A DNA stretch of 64,000 nucleotides from DATJLY01 sp963773665 (GCA_963773665.1 CAVZBZ010000016.1:50656-114655); one strand, 5' to 3'; counted from the stretch's first letter, positions 53,065 through 61,333 are shown. The notes: a model not told the origin generated them from the sequence alone. Made by a program: numbers and translations.

Positions 53065-53391
53065 TCACCACGGCCGCGCTCGAAAGGTGGTTTCATCGCC
53101 GTTGTGGAACGTGATTTCGCCGGTAAGCGAGCCGTCACCCTCGCGTTCGGCCCAGCCGCCACCTGAGACCTCGTCTCCTTCGTCGAAGCCATGCCAGTCG
53201 AAGTGGGCTCCGCTGGGCGTGAATGCCGCTTCGAGCGTAGCGGTGAGCGCGCCGAAGGCGAATTCGCCGCGGCCTTTGCCGTCGAAGGCGATGTGGGCCG
53301 GCGCAACCAAGTCGAGATGGTCGGCGTCCCACAGCTCCGTCTCGACGATCCGTCATTTTCCCTTGAGGCGCTTTGGGGGCTTCGGTGTCAT
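53065..53391 (-). pseudogene. IS passenger gene (unknown small protein) with in-frame TGA
   Basis: Starts as MTPKPPKRLKGK at ATG 53391, overlapping the transposase stop as ATGA. Codon 13 (53353-53355) is TGA; the frame then continues RIVETELWDADHLDLVAPAHIAF...GRGEFAFGALTATL...WHGFDEGDEVSG...FHNGDETTFRARPW. In what I recall of this family a Trp precedes RIVE, so a TGG-to-TGA nonsense change is the simplest reading. Function unknown. Confidence 0.6.
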
Positions 53392-54488
53392 ATCGGCTCT
53401 GCCATGAGCTTTGGCAGGCGCACGAGGTTGTAGGCCGCGATAGCGAAGGTGAAGGCCCAATCGACCTTCGGCAACCCACGCAGCTTGGTCTTGCGCATCC
53501 CCGCCACCGTCTTGATCCAGCCGAACGCCTCTTCAATCCGCTTGCGGATGCGCTGGCTTGCGGCATAGCCGGGATGGCGCGTCGTGCGCTTGTCGATCGC
53601 CGAGCGGCGTCGGCTGGTGTTCCGTGCCACGTGTGGGCGCACGTTCATCGTGCGCAGCTCCTCGACGAAATCCTTGGCGTCGTAGCCCTTGTCCATCCCG
53701 AGCGAAATCGCGCACGGGCGCTCGGCCCGCGCCGCGATCATGTCGAGCGCGGCGAGCCGCTCGGCATGGCCCGACACCCGCGTCAGCCGCGCATCGACGA
53801 TCAGGCCCGAGCGGTTCTCCATCAGCCCATGGCCGATGAAGCACAGCCTTGCCTCCATGCCGGGACCTTTGCGATAGAGCCTGGCATCGGGGTCGGTGGT
53901 GCTCGCATGCGTCTCGTTCGAGCGCTTCTCGCCCTTGAAGTCGGCCTCCGGATTGCGCCCGCCGGGGCCGGCGTCATCGCCACCCTTCCCCTTCGGCTTG
54001 ACGCTCTTCATCGAGGCCCAGGCCTCTATCAGCGTACCGTCCACCGAGAAATGCTCAGTCGAAAGGAGCCGCTTCACTTTCGGTCGCGCCAGCACCGCCG
54101 TCAGGAACTTGGTCGCGATCTCGCCATTCAAGAGCCGGTCGCGATTCTTCGAGAAGGTCGAATGGTCCCAGACCGGATCATCGATGCCAAGCCCCACGAA
54201 CCATCGGAACAGCAGATCGAACTCTAGCCGCTCCATCAACTGGCGTTCCGACCGGACCGAATAGAATGCCTGGAGCAGCATCGCCCGCAACAGCATCTCA
54301 GGCGCGATCGACGGGCGCCCAAGCCCCGAATAAAGCGCCGCGAACTCCTGCGACAAATCCGCCAAGGCCGCATTGGCGATCTCGCGGATCGGCCGCAACG
54401 GGTGATCCCGCGGCACCCGAGCTTCCAGATCGACGTAGGAAAACAACTCTCCAGACCGTTCATCCGACCCGCGCACGCCGGCCCCCAC
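53388..54488 (-). CDS. IS5-family transposase
   Basis: 366 residues. DDE catalytic core: HFSVDGTLIEAWAS, LGMDKGYDAKDFVEEL and EEAFGWIKTVAGMRKTKLRG (R-x-E type helix). N-terminal YVDLEARVPRDHPLRPIRE and YSGLGRPSIAPEMLLRAM match IS5/IS1182-like transposases. The frame is intact, so the enzyme may be active. Its gene starts 65 bp inside the right inverted repeat. Confidence 0.93.
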   Translation of the reverse strand: MGAGVRGSDERSGELFSYVDLEARVPRDHPLRPIREIANAALADLSQEFAALYSGLGRPSIAPEMLLRAMLLQAFYSVRSERQLMERLEFDLLFRWFVGLGIDDPVWDHSTFSKNRDRLLNGEIATKFLTAVLARPKVKRLLSTEHFSVDGTLIEAWASMKSVKPKGKGGDDAGPGGRNPEADFKGEKRSNETHASTTDPDARLYRKGPGMEARLCFIGHGLMENRSGLIVDARLTRVSGHAERLAALDMIAARAERPCAISLGMDKGYDAKDFVEELRTMNVRPHVARNTSRRRSAIDKRTTRHPGYAASQRIRKRIEEAFGWIKTVAGMRKTKLRGLPKVDWAFTFAIAAYNLVRLPKLMAEPI

Positions 54489-54553
54489 TCGACATCAGCC
54501 CCAGTCGAGTGAATCATGCGCCAGCAAAAGTCGCTACGGGTTTTTCAACAGCC

Positions 54554-55969
54554 GATCGTGCCCCAGGGCGTGGTGTAAGAGCAGTGCTCGCCGGCGGGTT
54601 GGACCGCCGTCAGGTTGCCAGGGCTGGCAAGCTGACGAGGGCAGTATCGCTCACGGCACCGAGCGTCTCCAAACTCATGTAGCGTCGCGTGGTGGCCCAT
54701 TCGTCGTTCTGCTCGAGCAGCAGTGCGCCGACGAGGCGGATGACGGCGGCTTCGTTGGGGAAGATTCCGACGACATCGCTGCGGCGCTTGATCTCCTTGT
54801 TGAGCCGCTCCAGCGGGTTGGTGCTACAGAGCTGGGCGCGGTGCGGCGCCGGGAAGCCCATGTAGGCGAGCACGTCGGCCTCTGCGTCGTCCATCAGGGC
54901 CGCCAGCTTGGGCACTCGCGGCCGGGCCTGGTCGGCGACCTTGCGCCACTGGGCTCGCGCCGCTTCGGGGTCGGTCTCGGCGAACGCCGTGCCGATCCAC
55001 GCGGCGACGATGCGGCGCTGCGTCTTGCCCGCATGCGCCATGGCGTTGCGCATGAAGTGGAAGCGGCAGCGTTGCCATGTCGCGTTGAGGATCTTGGTGA
55101 TCGCGGCCTTGAGCCCGTCATGCGCGTCGGAGACGACGAGCTTGACGCCGCGCAGGCCGCGCTGGCGCAGGCCGCGCAGGAACCCGATCCAGAACGGCTC
55201 GGCTTCGCTGTCACCGACGGTCATGCCGAGCACCTCGCGGCGCCCGTCGGTGTTCACGGCCACCGCGACGATGACCGCGACCGAGACGATGTGGTGGTCG
55301 CGGCGCGCTTTGACGTAGGTCGCATCGAGCCAGAGATACGGCCACTCGCCCTCGATCGGCCGCGACAGGAAGGCTTTGACGCGCTCGTCGATCTCGCCGC
55401 AGAGCCGCGAGACCTGGCTCTTGCTGACGCCCTCCATGCCCATGGCCTTCACCAGCTCGTCCACCGAGCGGGTCGATATCCCCTGGACGTAGGCCTCCTG
55501 AATGACCGCCGTGAGCGCCTTCTCGGCGGTGCGGCGCGGCTCCAGGAAGCCCGGAAAGTAGCTGCCCCGGCGCAGCTTCGGAATGCGCAGCTCGACCGTG
55601 CCGGCGCGGGTCTCCCAGTCGCGGTCGCGATAGCCATTGCGATGGTTGCGCCGGGCATCGCTGCGCTCGCCGTGCCCGGCGCCGCACAGGCTCTCGCTCT
55701 CCAACTCCATCAGACGGGTCGCGGCAAAGCCGATCATCTCGCGAAGGAACGTCGCGTCAGAGCCCTTTTCCAGCAGCTCGCGAAGCGCGATCTTGTCGTC
55801 GGTCATCGTGGTGGTCTCCAGGTCAGAGTTGCGTGTCGCAACCCAACCCTACCGAAGAACACCGCGGTGGCCACCGCCGTGGATAAGTAGCCCGCCGCCG
55901 CCTGACTCTTGCGGTCGCTGCGGCAGGCTACTTACCCACAGCTCCTACACCACCACCGGGGACACGACC
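54554..55969. mobile_element. IS256-family insertion sequence
   Basis: 1416 bp. Inverted ends GATCGTGCCCCAGGGCGTGG (left) and GGTCGTGTCCCCGGTGGTGG (right, reversed) agree over most positions and continue with TGTAxGAGCxGTG. An exact 8-bp direct repeat, CAACAGCC, flanks it (54546-54553 and 55970-55977), as expected for IS256. The target was the IS5-family right end. Confidence 0.88.
54610..55806 (-). CDS. IS256 (Mutator) family transposase
   Basis: 398 residues. DDE residues in PYLWLDATYVKAR, VVSDAHDGLKAAI and NPLERLNKEIKRRSDVVGIFPNE, with the family signature spanning CRFHFMRNAMAHA. The frame is intact. Confidence 0.94.
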   Translation of the reverse strand: MTDDKIALRELLEKGSDATFLREMIGFAATRLMELESESLCGAGHGERSDARRNHRNGYRDRDWETRAGTVELRIPKLRRGSYFPGFLEPRRTAEKALTAVIQEAYVQGISTRSVDELVKAMGMEGVSKSQVSRLCGEIDERVKAFLSRPIEGEWPYLWLDATYVKARRDHHIVSVAVIVAVAVNTDGRREVLGMTVGDSEAEPFWIGFLRGLRQRGLRGVKLVVSDAHDGLKAAITKILNATWQRCRFHFMRNAMAHAGKTQRRIVAAWIGTAFAETDPEAARAQWRKVADQARPRVPKLAALMDDAEADVLAYMGFPAPHRAQLCSTNPLERLNKEIKRRSDVVGIFPNEAAVIRLVGALLLEQNDEWATTRRYMSLETLGAVSDTALVSLPALAT

Positions 55970-55983
55970 CAACAGCCTGCTAG

Positions 55984-56197
55984 AGATTTTGGCCTCCAGC
56001 TGATCCAGCGCTGGGCTTCAAGACAAATCGGTATATTGTGCTCGCTCGGACCACGACCAGTCTTGTCAGAACTGCTACACGGCAAGTCAGGACTGTGAGG
56101 AGTTTTGTGAGGACTCGGGTGGCAAATCGTGACTATTCCCGTCCGCTAATGTCCATTAAGCCTTTGAAAATCAAGAAATCTATACAATGGGTCCGGA
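55984..56197. other. AT-richer segment without a gene
   Basis: About 210 bp between the IS element and the damaged tRNA-Thr. Lower GC than the neighbourhood, with direct repeat-like GTCAGAACTG/GTCAGGACTG near 56070-56095. No coding sequence seen. Probably residual foreign or rearranged DNA. Confidence 0.4.
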
Positions 56198-56234
56198 TTA
56201 CCAAGGGGGTGCTCTACCACTGAGCTACGGCAGC
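56198..56234 (-). pseudogene. tRNA-Thr(GGT) remnant, 5' half only
   Basis: GCTGCCGTAGCTCAGTGGTA, GAGCACCCCC and loop TTGGTAA form a tRNA 5' half up to position 38. The expected GGGGG anticodon 3' strand is replaced by TCCGG, and no T-arm follows. The break is just past the anticodon loop. Confidence 0.6.
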
Positions 56235-56283
56235 GCCCGCGGCGGCATACACAAGGGCGGCGCGCTTTACAAGGCGGCACGCG

Positions 56284-57600
56284 TCAGTGTCCGGCGCCCA
56301 TCAGGTAATCGGGCAGCCAGGTGGCGATCTCGGGGAAGGCGCACAGGATCACGATCTGCAGCATCATGCACAGGACATAGGGCAGCGTGCCCCACATCAC
56401 TGTGGCGAGCGGCACGTCCGGCGCGATCGCGCTGACGATGTAGATGTTGAGCCCCACGGGCGGGTGGATGAGCCCGATCTCCATGTTGATGGTGAGGATG
56501 ACGCCGAACCAGATCGGGTCGAACCCGGCCGCGGTGATGATCGGCAAAAGGATCGGGCTGGTCATCAAGATCACCGCCGCCGGCGGAATGAAGAAGCCGC
56601 ACACCAGAAGGAACAGGTTGATCAATAACATCAGCACCCAGCGATTGGCATGCATGTCGGCGATGCCCTGCGCCAGGGTCTGGGTGAGATAAAGCGAGGT
56701 CAGCATGTATCCGAACAGCACCGCGGCCGCGATGATGGTGAGGATCATGATCAATTCGCGCGCCGTGTCGCGCAGGATCTGCCACCACGCGAGCGGGCTC
56801 CACATGCGGTAGATTCCGACCGCGAGCAGGAAGCACAGCGCCGCGCCCACGCCCGCCGCCTCCGACGGCGTCGCGAGCCCGCCATAGAGCGCGTACATCA
56901 CGCCCGCGATGATGAGAAGGAAGGGCGCGATCTTCGGCACGGAGGTGAATTTCTCGCGCCAGCTATAGCGGAAGGAGGCCTCATAGGCGCGGAACCCCGT
57001 CTGCCAGATGCGGAACAGCGTCCACACCATGAAGAGCCCGGTCAGCATCAGCCCCGGCACGACCCCGGCGAGGAAGAGGCGCCCGATCGAGTTCTCGGTC
57101 GCGATGCCGTAGAGGATGAAGGTGATCGACGGCGGGATCAGGATGCCGAGCGTGCCGCCGGCGCAAATGGAGCCGGTGGCGACGCCGTCGGGATATCCCC
57201 GCCGGCGCATCTCGGGAATGCCCATCTTGCCGATCGCGGCGCAGCAGGCGGGCGAGGATCCGGTCAATGCCGCGAAGATGGCGCAGGCGCCCAGGTTGCT
57301 CAGCACGAGCCCGCCCGGCAGGCGATAGAGCCAGCGGTCGAGCGCCTCGTACAAATCCTTGCCGGCGGGCGAGGAGCCGATCGCCGCGCCCATCATCACG
57401 AACATCGGAATCGAGACGAGCGTGAAATCGTCGAGCCCGGAATAGAAGGTCTGCGCCACCACGTGCAGGCTGTCGAAGCCCTGGAAGAACGCAATGAACA
57501 CGATCGACACGGCGCCGATGCCGAACGCCACTGGCACGCCCGAGACGAGCATGGCGAGCGTCACGACGAGGACGAGCGATCCCAATTCAACGGGGCTCAC
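56284..57600 (-). CDS. TRAP transporter large permease (DctM)
   Basis: 438 residues with about 12 helices. FGIGAVSIVFIAFFQG, PMFVMMGAAIG, GKMGIPEMRRRGYPDGVATGSICAGGTLGILIPPS in segments, and a C-terminal IHPPVGLNIY motif. Starts at GTG 57600, overlapping the small permease gene by 4 bp. The substrate is set by the DctP protein. Confidence 0.93.
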   Translation of the reverse strand: MSPVELGSLVLVVTLAMLVSGVPVAFGIGAVSIVFIAFFQGFDSLHVVAQTFYSGLDDFTLVSIPMFVMMGAAIGSSPAGKDLYEALDRWLYRLPGGLVLSNLGACAIFAALTGSSPACCAAIGKMGIPEMRRRGYPDGVATGSICAGGTLGILIPPSITFILYGIATENSIGRLFLAGVVPGLMLTGLFMVWTLFRIWQTGFRAYEASFRYSWREKFTSVPKIAPFLLIIAGVMYALYGGLATPSEAAGVGAALCFLLAVGIYRMWSPLAWWQILRDTARELIMILTIIAAAVLFGYMLTSLYLTQTLAQGIADMHANRWVLMLLINLFLLVCGFFIPPAAVILMTSPILLPIITAAGFDPIWFGVILTINMEIGLIHPPVGLNIYIVSAIAPDVPLATVMWGTLPYVLCMMLQIVILCAFPEIATWLPDYLMGAGH

Positions 57601-58133
57601 GGCAACGCCTCGGGGTTGACCGGCTTGTCGCCGGTTATGCCGAAGGGCGGCTCGCGCCCGGTCACGAGGCAGATGAGCTCCACCACGTATTGCAGGCAGA
57701 CGAGCGCCAGTCCCGCCGGCATCGCCGCATAGGGAATCCACAGGCGCTCGCGCCACACCGTGTTCGAGTGCCAGTTGTTGGCCCACGCCTCGTGCCAGAA
57801 ATTGTAGCCGAGCACGGCCAGCACCGCGACGAAGGCAAAGCCCATGACGATCGCGAACAGCGCGAGGCCATAGCGCAGCCGCGGCCCGGCGTGGAGCGGC
57901 AGCACATCGACATTGACGTGGCCGCGCGTCATCAGCACGTAGGGGCTGCCGACGAAGGTCGCGGCGACGAGGCAATTGGTGACGAAGTCGGTCTGCCACA
58001 CCGTGTTGGTGCCGAGCACCGAGCGCTCGAACACCATCTCGCACACGACGAACACGCCCAATGCAATGAGGCCCGCGGCGAAGATGCCGCAGGCCTGCGA
58101 CACGGTCCTGACCGACTTGATGAATGCGTCCAT
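57597..58133 (-). CDS. TRAP transporter small permease (DctQ)
   Basis: 178 residues with four helices. GVFVVCEMVFERSVLGTNTVWQTDF and TPYVLMTRGHVNVDVLPL-like sequence (GSPYVLMTRGHVNVDVLPL) are typical of DctQ. Precedes the large permease with a GTGA overlap. Confidence 0.9.
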   Translation of the reverse strand: MDAFIKSVRTVSQACGIFAAGLIALGVFVVCEMVFERSVLGTNTVWQTDFVTNCLVAATFVGSPYVLMTRGHVNVDVLPLHAGPRLRYGLALFAIVMGFAFVAVLAVLGYNFWHEAWANNWHSNTVWRERLWIPYAAMPAGLALVCLQYVVELICLVTGREPPFGITGDKPVNPEALP

Positions 58134-58136
58134 GCG

Positions 58137-58260
58137 GGAATGCGGCCGTGCGTCCTTCGACTGCGCCCCTACGGGGCTCCGCTCAGAATGAGGAATTTTC
58201 TCGAGGCCATAACAATCTACCTCATCCTGCGCGGAGCACGCGAAGACGAAAGACGCACCG
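58137..58260. repeat. Dispersed palindromic repeat, copy 2 and a partial copy
   Basis: Inverted relative of the 24337-24405 repeat: GCGGCCGTGCGTCCTTCGAC, stem GCCCCTACGGGGC, then GAATGAGGAATTTTC. A further partial copy follows: CCTCATCCTGCGCGGAGC with AAGACGCAC. It fills the gap between the small permease and solute-binding gene. Confidence 0.65.
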
Positions 58261-58286
58261 GTGTCGCGATTGTCCCGGCGCCGCCG

Positions 58287-59294
58287 CTATTTCACGGCCA
58301 GCGCCTCGTCGAGCAGTTTTTGCCCGTCCGGCACGTCCTTGGCGTACTGGGCGTAGGACGTCTTCTTGGCGAGCGCGAGCCATGCGTCGAACTGGGCGTC
58401 GTTGAGCGTCGCGACCTCGACATTGTGGTCCTTGAACGCCTTGATCGCCTCGCTGTCGACCGCTGCCGATTTTGAGTCGTAATAGGCCTGCGCGTCCTTG
58501 CCGGCCTTCACGACCGCCGCCTGCTGCTCCTTCGACAGCGCCGCGAAACTCTTCTTCGACATCAGCACCGGCTCGTACATCATCCAGAGCGCGTTGTCGC
58601 CGGGCGCGGTGAGGCACTTCACCTGCTCGTAAAGCCGCATCGACTGGAACGTGCCGAGGCTCGTGTCGGTCGCCTGGACGACGCCGGTCTGGAAGGCGTT
58701 GTAGATCTCGTTCGATGGCGGCGTCACGATGTTGGCGCCGGCGGCTTCCCACATCGCCGCGAAGGTGGGTCCCGCGGCGCGGAACTTCACGCCCTTCAGA
58801 TCCTCGGGCTTGAGGATGCAGCCCTCTTTCGACGCCATGCCGCCCGCGAACCACGCGTCCGACAGCACCATCACGCCGTGATCCTCGATGATCTTGCGCA
58901 TGTCGGCCATGAAGGGCGAGGCGTCGATCCGCTTGGCGCGCGCGGAGCTGCGGATGAGGCCGGGCATCAGCGTGGCGCTGAACGCCGCCACCTTGCCGCT
59001 CGCGTAGTCGAGCGGGAAGAGCGCGATGTCGAGCTGCCCGTTGACCAGCGCGTCCCACTGGTCGTTGGGCTTGAACAGCGATGCGCCGGGATAGACCTGA
59101 ACCTGGAGCGCGACGTTGTCGCCGCCGACTTCCTTGGCGATCATCTGCACCATGTCGTCGCGCACGTCGCCCTTGCCGCCCGGGAACTGGTGCGAGGCGC
59201 GCCACACCTTGTTCTGCGCCGAGGCTGGCCCGGCCAGCGTGAGTGCCGCCGCGATGCCGAGCACCGCGCCGCTAATGCTGGTGATTTTGCTCAT
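58287..59294 (-). CDS. TRAP transporter solute-binding protein (DctP)
   Basis: 335 residues with a signal peptide ending GPASAQN. RAAGPTFAAMWEAAGANIVTPPSNEIYNAFQTGVVQATDT contains the substrate-binding Arg and the DctP motif in segments. Binds organic acids; the actual ligand is unknown, but nearby aromatic-ring genes point to an aromatic or dicarboxylic acid. Separate from the permeases by 153 bp of repeats. Confidence 0.92.
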   Translation of the reverse strand: MSKITSISGAVLGIAAALTLAGPASAQNKVWRASHQFPGGKGDVRDDMVQMIAKEVGGDNVALQVQVYPGASLFKPNDQWDALVNGQLDIALFPLDYASGKVAAFSATLMPGLIRSSARAKRIDASPFMADMRKIIEDHGVMVLSDAWFAGGMASKEGCILKPEDLKGVKFRAAGPTFAAMWEAAGANIVTPPSNEIYNAFQTGVVQATDTSLGTFQSMRLYEQVKCLTAPGDNALWMMYEPVLMSKKSFAALSKEQQAAVVKAGKDAQAYYDSKSAAVDSEAIKAFKDHNVEVATLNDAQFDAWLALAKKTSYAQYAKDVPDGQKLLDEALAVK

Positions 59295-59348
59295 CCCATC
59301 CTCCCCATAGCTTCTGCCTAACCAAGCCGCCCGATATTGTTGCCTGGC

Positions 59349-59576
59349 TCATACCATATCGCGGCCGGATGTTGCGAGCCTTTCGCGCCCCGTACCGGTC
59401 AGCGTGAGGAAGCCGTCTTCGCCGGCCGCGACGAGATCGTCCGTGATCGCGTCCTCCCAGGCGCAGTTGAGCGGGCAGGTGCTTTGCCACGCCTGCTGCA
59501 CGTCGCCATAAGTGCGCGGCCGGTCGGCGATCCAGCGCAGGAACTGCACGACGAGAAGCTTGGCCTCGGTCGTCAT
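59349..59576 (-). CDS. Small winged-helix-like protein
   Basis: 75 residues: EAKLLVVQFLRWIADRPRTYGDVQQAWQSTCPLNCAWEDAITDDLV...FLTLTGTGRERLATSG. Looks like a small winged helix. It begins 1 bp after the decarboxylase-like stop, so it is co-transcribed. No confirmed function. Confidence 0.6.
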   Translation of the reverse strand: MTTEAKLLVVQFLRWIADRPRTYGDVQQAWQSTCPLNCAWEDAITDDLVAAGEDGFLTLTGTGRERLATSGRDMV

Positions 59577-59577
59577 T

Positions 59578-60507
59578 TCAGCCGAGCGTGCGCGTCGAGG
59601 GCGCGAACAGCTCCTCGGGCGTCCAACGCTGGGGCAGCAGGTGCTGCTCGACCGCGAACGCGACAATCGTCTCGAGCGCCTTGCGGTTCTGGGCAATCCC
59701 GAACGGGAAGGGATCGCCCACCACCTCGGCGAGCGCCAGCGCGGTCTCGTCGGCCTTGTCGAGGTTCTGCCGCGCGGCGAGGCGGGCGCGATATATCTCC
59801 TTTGCCGCGGCATAGGCCTTGAACAGCTCGACTGCGACCTCCGGCGCGCGCTCGAGCACCGCGTTCTTGACGACGATGCCGTGGTTCACCGGGTAGATTC
59901 CGGTCTTGCGGTAGTAGGCGAAGCCTGCTTCGCGCGCGTTCGGAATGAGCGGCCGCACGTCCGGCGAATCGACGCGGATGTCGCCGATCGCCGCCGCGAG
60001 TTCGCCGGACTTCAGAAGCTCCGCCGCCGAGCGCCCGACATAACGGTGATCGACGTTGGGCGGCGCCTTGAACTCGGCGACATGCTCCTCGTCGGTCGGG
60101 CACCACGTGATCTTGTCGAGATCGACGCCGTATTCGTGCTGCATCACGCCGCGGATCCACAATCCCGTCGTCACCGTGTAGCCGCGATTGACGCCGACGC
60201 GCCGCCCTTCGAGGTCCTTGGGCGATTTGATGCCGGACTGCGCATGGACGAAGGCGGCCCAGTGGTGGAAGTTGCGCGTGACGAAGACAGGGATCGCGGT
60301 GATCGGCTTGCCCGCGGCGCGCGCGCAGAGATATGTGGTGAACGCCATCTCGCAGATGTCGAAGGCCAATTCGCGCACCATCGGGCGCATGCCGTTCGTC
60401 GTGATGGCACCGACCTCGACGAATTCGAGATCGAGCGGCGTCTTGATCGCGCCTTCCTTGAGCGCGCGGTTCACACCGTAGGTGGCATTTGCGATTCTGA
60501 GCCGCAC
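59578..60507 (-). CDS. 4,5-dihydroxyphthalate decarboxylase-like / NMT1-type binding protein
   Basis: 309 residues. VGAITTNGMRPMVRELAFDICEMAFTTYLCARAAGKPITAIPVFVTRNFHHW read in segments is typical of the dihydroxyphthalate decarboxylase family, which resembles ABC-type solute-binding proteins. GTG 60507 has a GGGAG site 8 nt upstream and gives the family N-terminus; an ATG at 60540 is less likely. A Rieske phthalate-dioxygenase-like gene at 39123 would fit the same pathway. Confidence 0.78.
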   Translation of the reverse strand: MRLRIANATYGVNRALKEGAIKTPLDLEFVEVGAITTNGMRPMVRELAFDICEMAFTTYLCARAAGKPITAIPVFVTRNFHHWAAFVHAQSGIKSPKDLEGRRVGVNRGYTVTTGLWIRGVMQHEYGVDLDKITWCPTDEEHVAEFKAPPNVDHRYVGRSAAELLKSGELAAAIGDIRVDSPDVRPLIPNAREAGFAYYRKTGIYPVNHGIVVKNAVLERAPEVAVELFKAYAAAKEIYRARLAARQNLDKADETALALAEVVGDPFPFGIAQNRKALETIVAFAVEQHLLPQRWTPEELFAPSTRTLG

Positions 60508-60648
60508 CCCGTTCGCTCCCTGGTTCTGCACAGGGAGCATAGACCGAAGGAGTGGCCCCTTCCACGGGCCGGGAACGGGATGGGAGGAGGCTTGTTACCC
60601 TAACCGGACGGGCGGCCTGCCGCCCGGAGGGAGGACAGGTTCGTCTCA

Positions 60649-60903
60649 ATGACCCGGGAAGACGCCTATGTCGTGCTCGGCGACATCGTGCGCGACGTGC
60701 TCGGATGCGAGGATGCGGTGCTCTCGGAAGCGGCGGGTCCGGGCTCGCTTCCGGCCTGGGACAGCCTTGCCCAGGTTGCGATCCTCGCCGCCGCCGAGGT
60801 GCGGTTCGGCATCCGGATATGCTCCCGTGAGGCGGAGCGGGTCGCCTGCGCGGGCGATCTCGTCGATCTCGTGCTCGACAAGACCGAAGCGGCGATGGCG
60901 TAA
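60649..60903 (+). CDS. Acyl carrier protein-like protein
   Basis: 84 residues with the phosphopantetheine site Ser39 in LPAWDSLAQVAIL, in a four-helix ACP context. FGIRICSREAERV follows. GGAGGGAGGA precedes the ATG. It is not beside fatty-acid or polyketide genes, so its partner is unknown; the 60908 gene starts 5 bp later. Confidence 0.82.
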   Translation: MTREDAYVVLGDIVRDVLGCEDAVLSEAAGPGSLPAWDSLAQVAILAAAEVRFGIRICSREAERVACAGDLVDLVLDKTEAAMA

Positions 60904-60907
60904 GCGC

Positions 60908-61129
60908 ATGGGCTGGAGCAACAATCCCGACGATCTCGACGTGGCCGCGCCCGACGTGCTGGCCGCCTTCCGCGCCGGGCGCGAGGCGGGGCGCTCCGCG
61001 GTCGACTGCTATCGCGCCGCGGTCGAGGCCTGGCGCCGCCATCATCCCGAGCAGGCGCCGGAATATTCCGCCAAGCGCGCCGTGGCCCTCATCCTCGCCC
61101 ATCACGCCGAACTCAAGGTGCAGGAGTAG
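60908..61129 (+). CDS. Small hypothetical protein after the acyl carrier protein
   Basis: 73 residues: GWSNNPDDLDVAAPDVLAAFRAGREAGRSAVDCYRAAVEAWRRHHPEQAPEYSAKRAV, a helical protein. The 5-bp spacing and shared strand suggest co-transcription with the ACP. No family recognised. Confidence 0.6.
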   Translation: MGWSNNPDDLDVAAPDVLAAFRAGREAGRSAVDCYRAAVEAWRRHHPEQAPEYSAKRAVALILAHHAELKVQE

Positions 61130-61167
61130 GTTGACCGGAAGGGCGCCGGGCGCCACGGTTCCTTGGG

Positions 61168-61323
61168 ATGAAACCTCCCGACAAGGCGGCCCTGCGCGAA
61201 GCGCGACTCGCCGCCCGGCTCAAGTCCAATCTCGCCCGCCGCAAGGACCAGGCGCGCAGCCGCGAGGCGGAGGAAGCGCGCTCCGAGGAAAACCCTCTCC
61301 CCGCCGGGGAGAGGGAAGGGTGA
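61168..61323 (+). CDS. Small basic protein with repeat-derived C-terminus
   Basis: 51 residues: MKPPDKAALREARLAARLKSNLARRKDQARSREAEE in segments, then ENPLPAGEREG, which is translated from the REP-like repeat. Similar short Lys/Arg/Ala-rich proteins precede murA in many alphaproteobacteria. Function unknown. Confidence 0.6.
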   Translation: MKPPDKAALREARLAARLKSNLARRKDQARSREAEEARSEENPLPAGEREG

Positions 61324-61333
61324 GGGGGCCGCG
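61290..61333. repeat. REP-like element, second copy
   Basis: CCTCTCCCCGCCGGGGAGAG followed by GGAAGGGTGAGGGGGC, the same repeat as at 19779-19821. It forms the 3' end of the small gene at 61168. Confidence 0.7.

Larger units (their letters stand above)
53045..55983. mobile_element. IS5-family insertion sequence with passenger gene, interrupted by an IS256-family element
   Basis: Left inverted repeat CAGGCCGTTGAAGAAATC at 53049; right repeat GGGTTTTTCAACAGCCTG, split by the nested IS256 and ending at 55979. CTAG flanks both ends (53045-53048 and 55980-55983), a YTAR target duplication as used by IS5 group elements. Without the nested element it is about 1.5 kb, longer than a minimal IS5 because it also holds a small gene downstream of the transposase. 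Confidence 0.75.

Noticed and set aside
53353..53355. TGA in the IS passenger gene as a selenocysteine codon
   Set aside because: The position appears to hold Trp in relatives as I recall them, and no redox motif surrounds it; a TGG-to-TGA change is simpler.
53049..54553. Treating 54546-54553 as the complete right end of the IS5-family element with no duplication
   Set aside because: The sequence after the nested IS256 supplies the missing TG plus CTAG, which matches the left CTAG flank.
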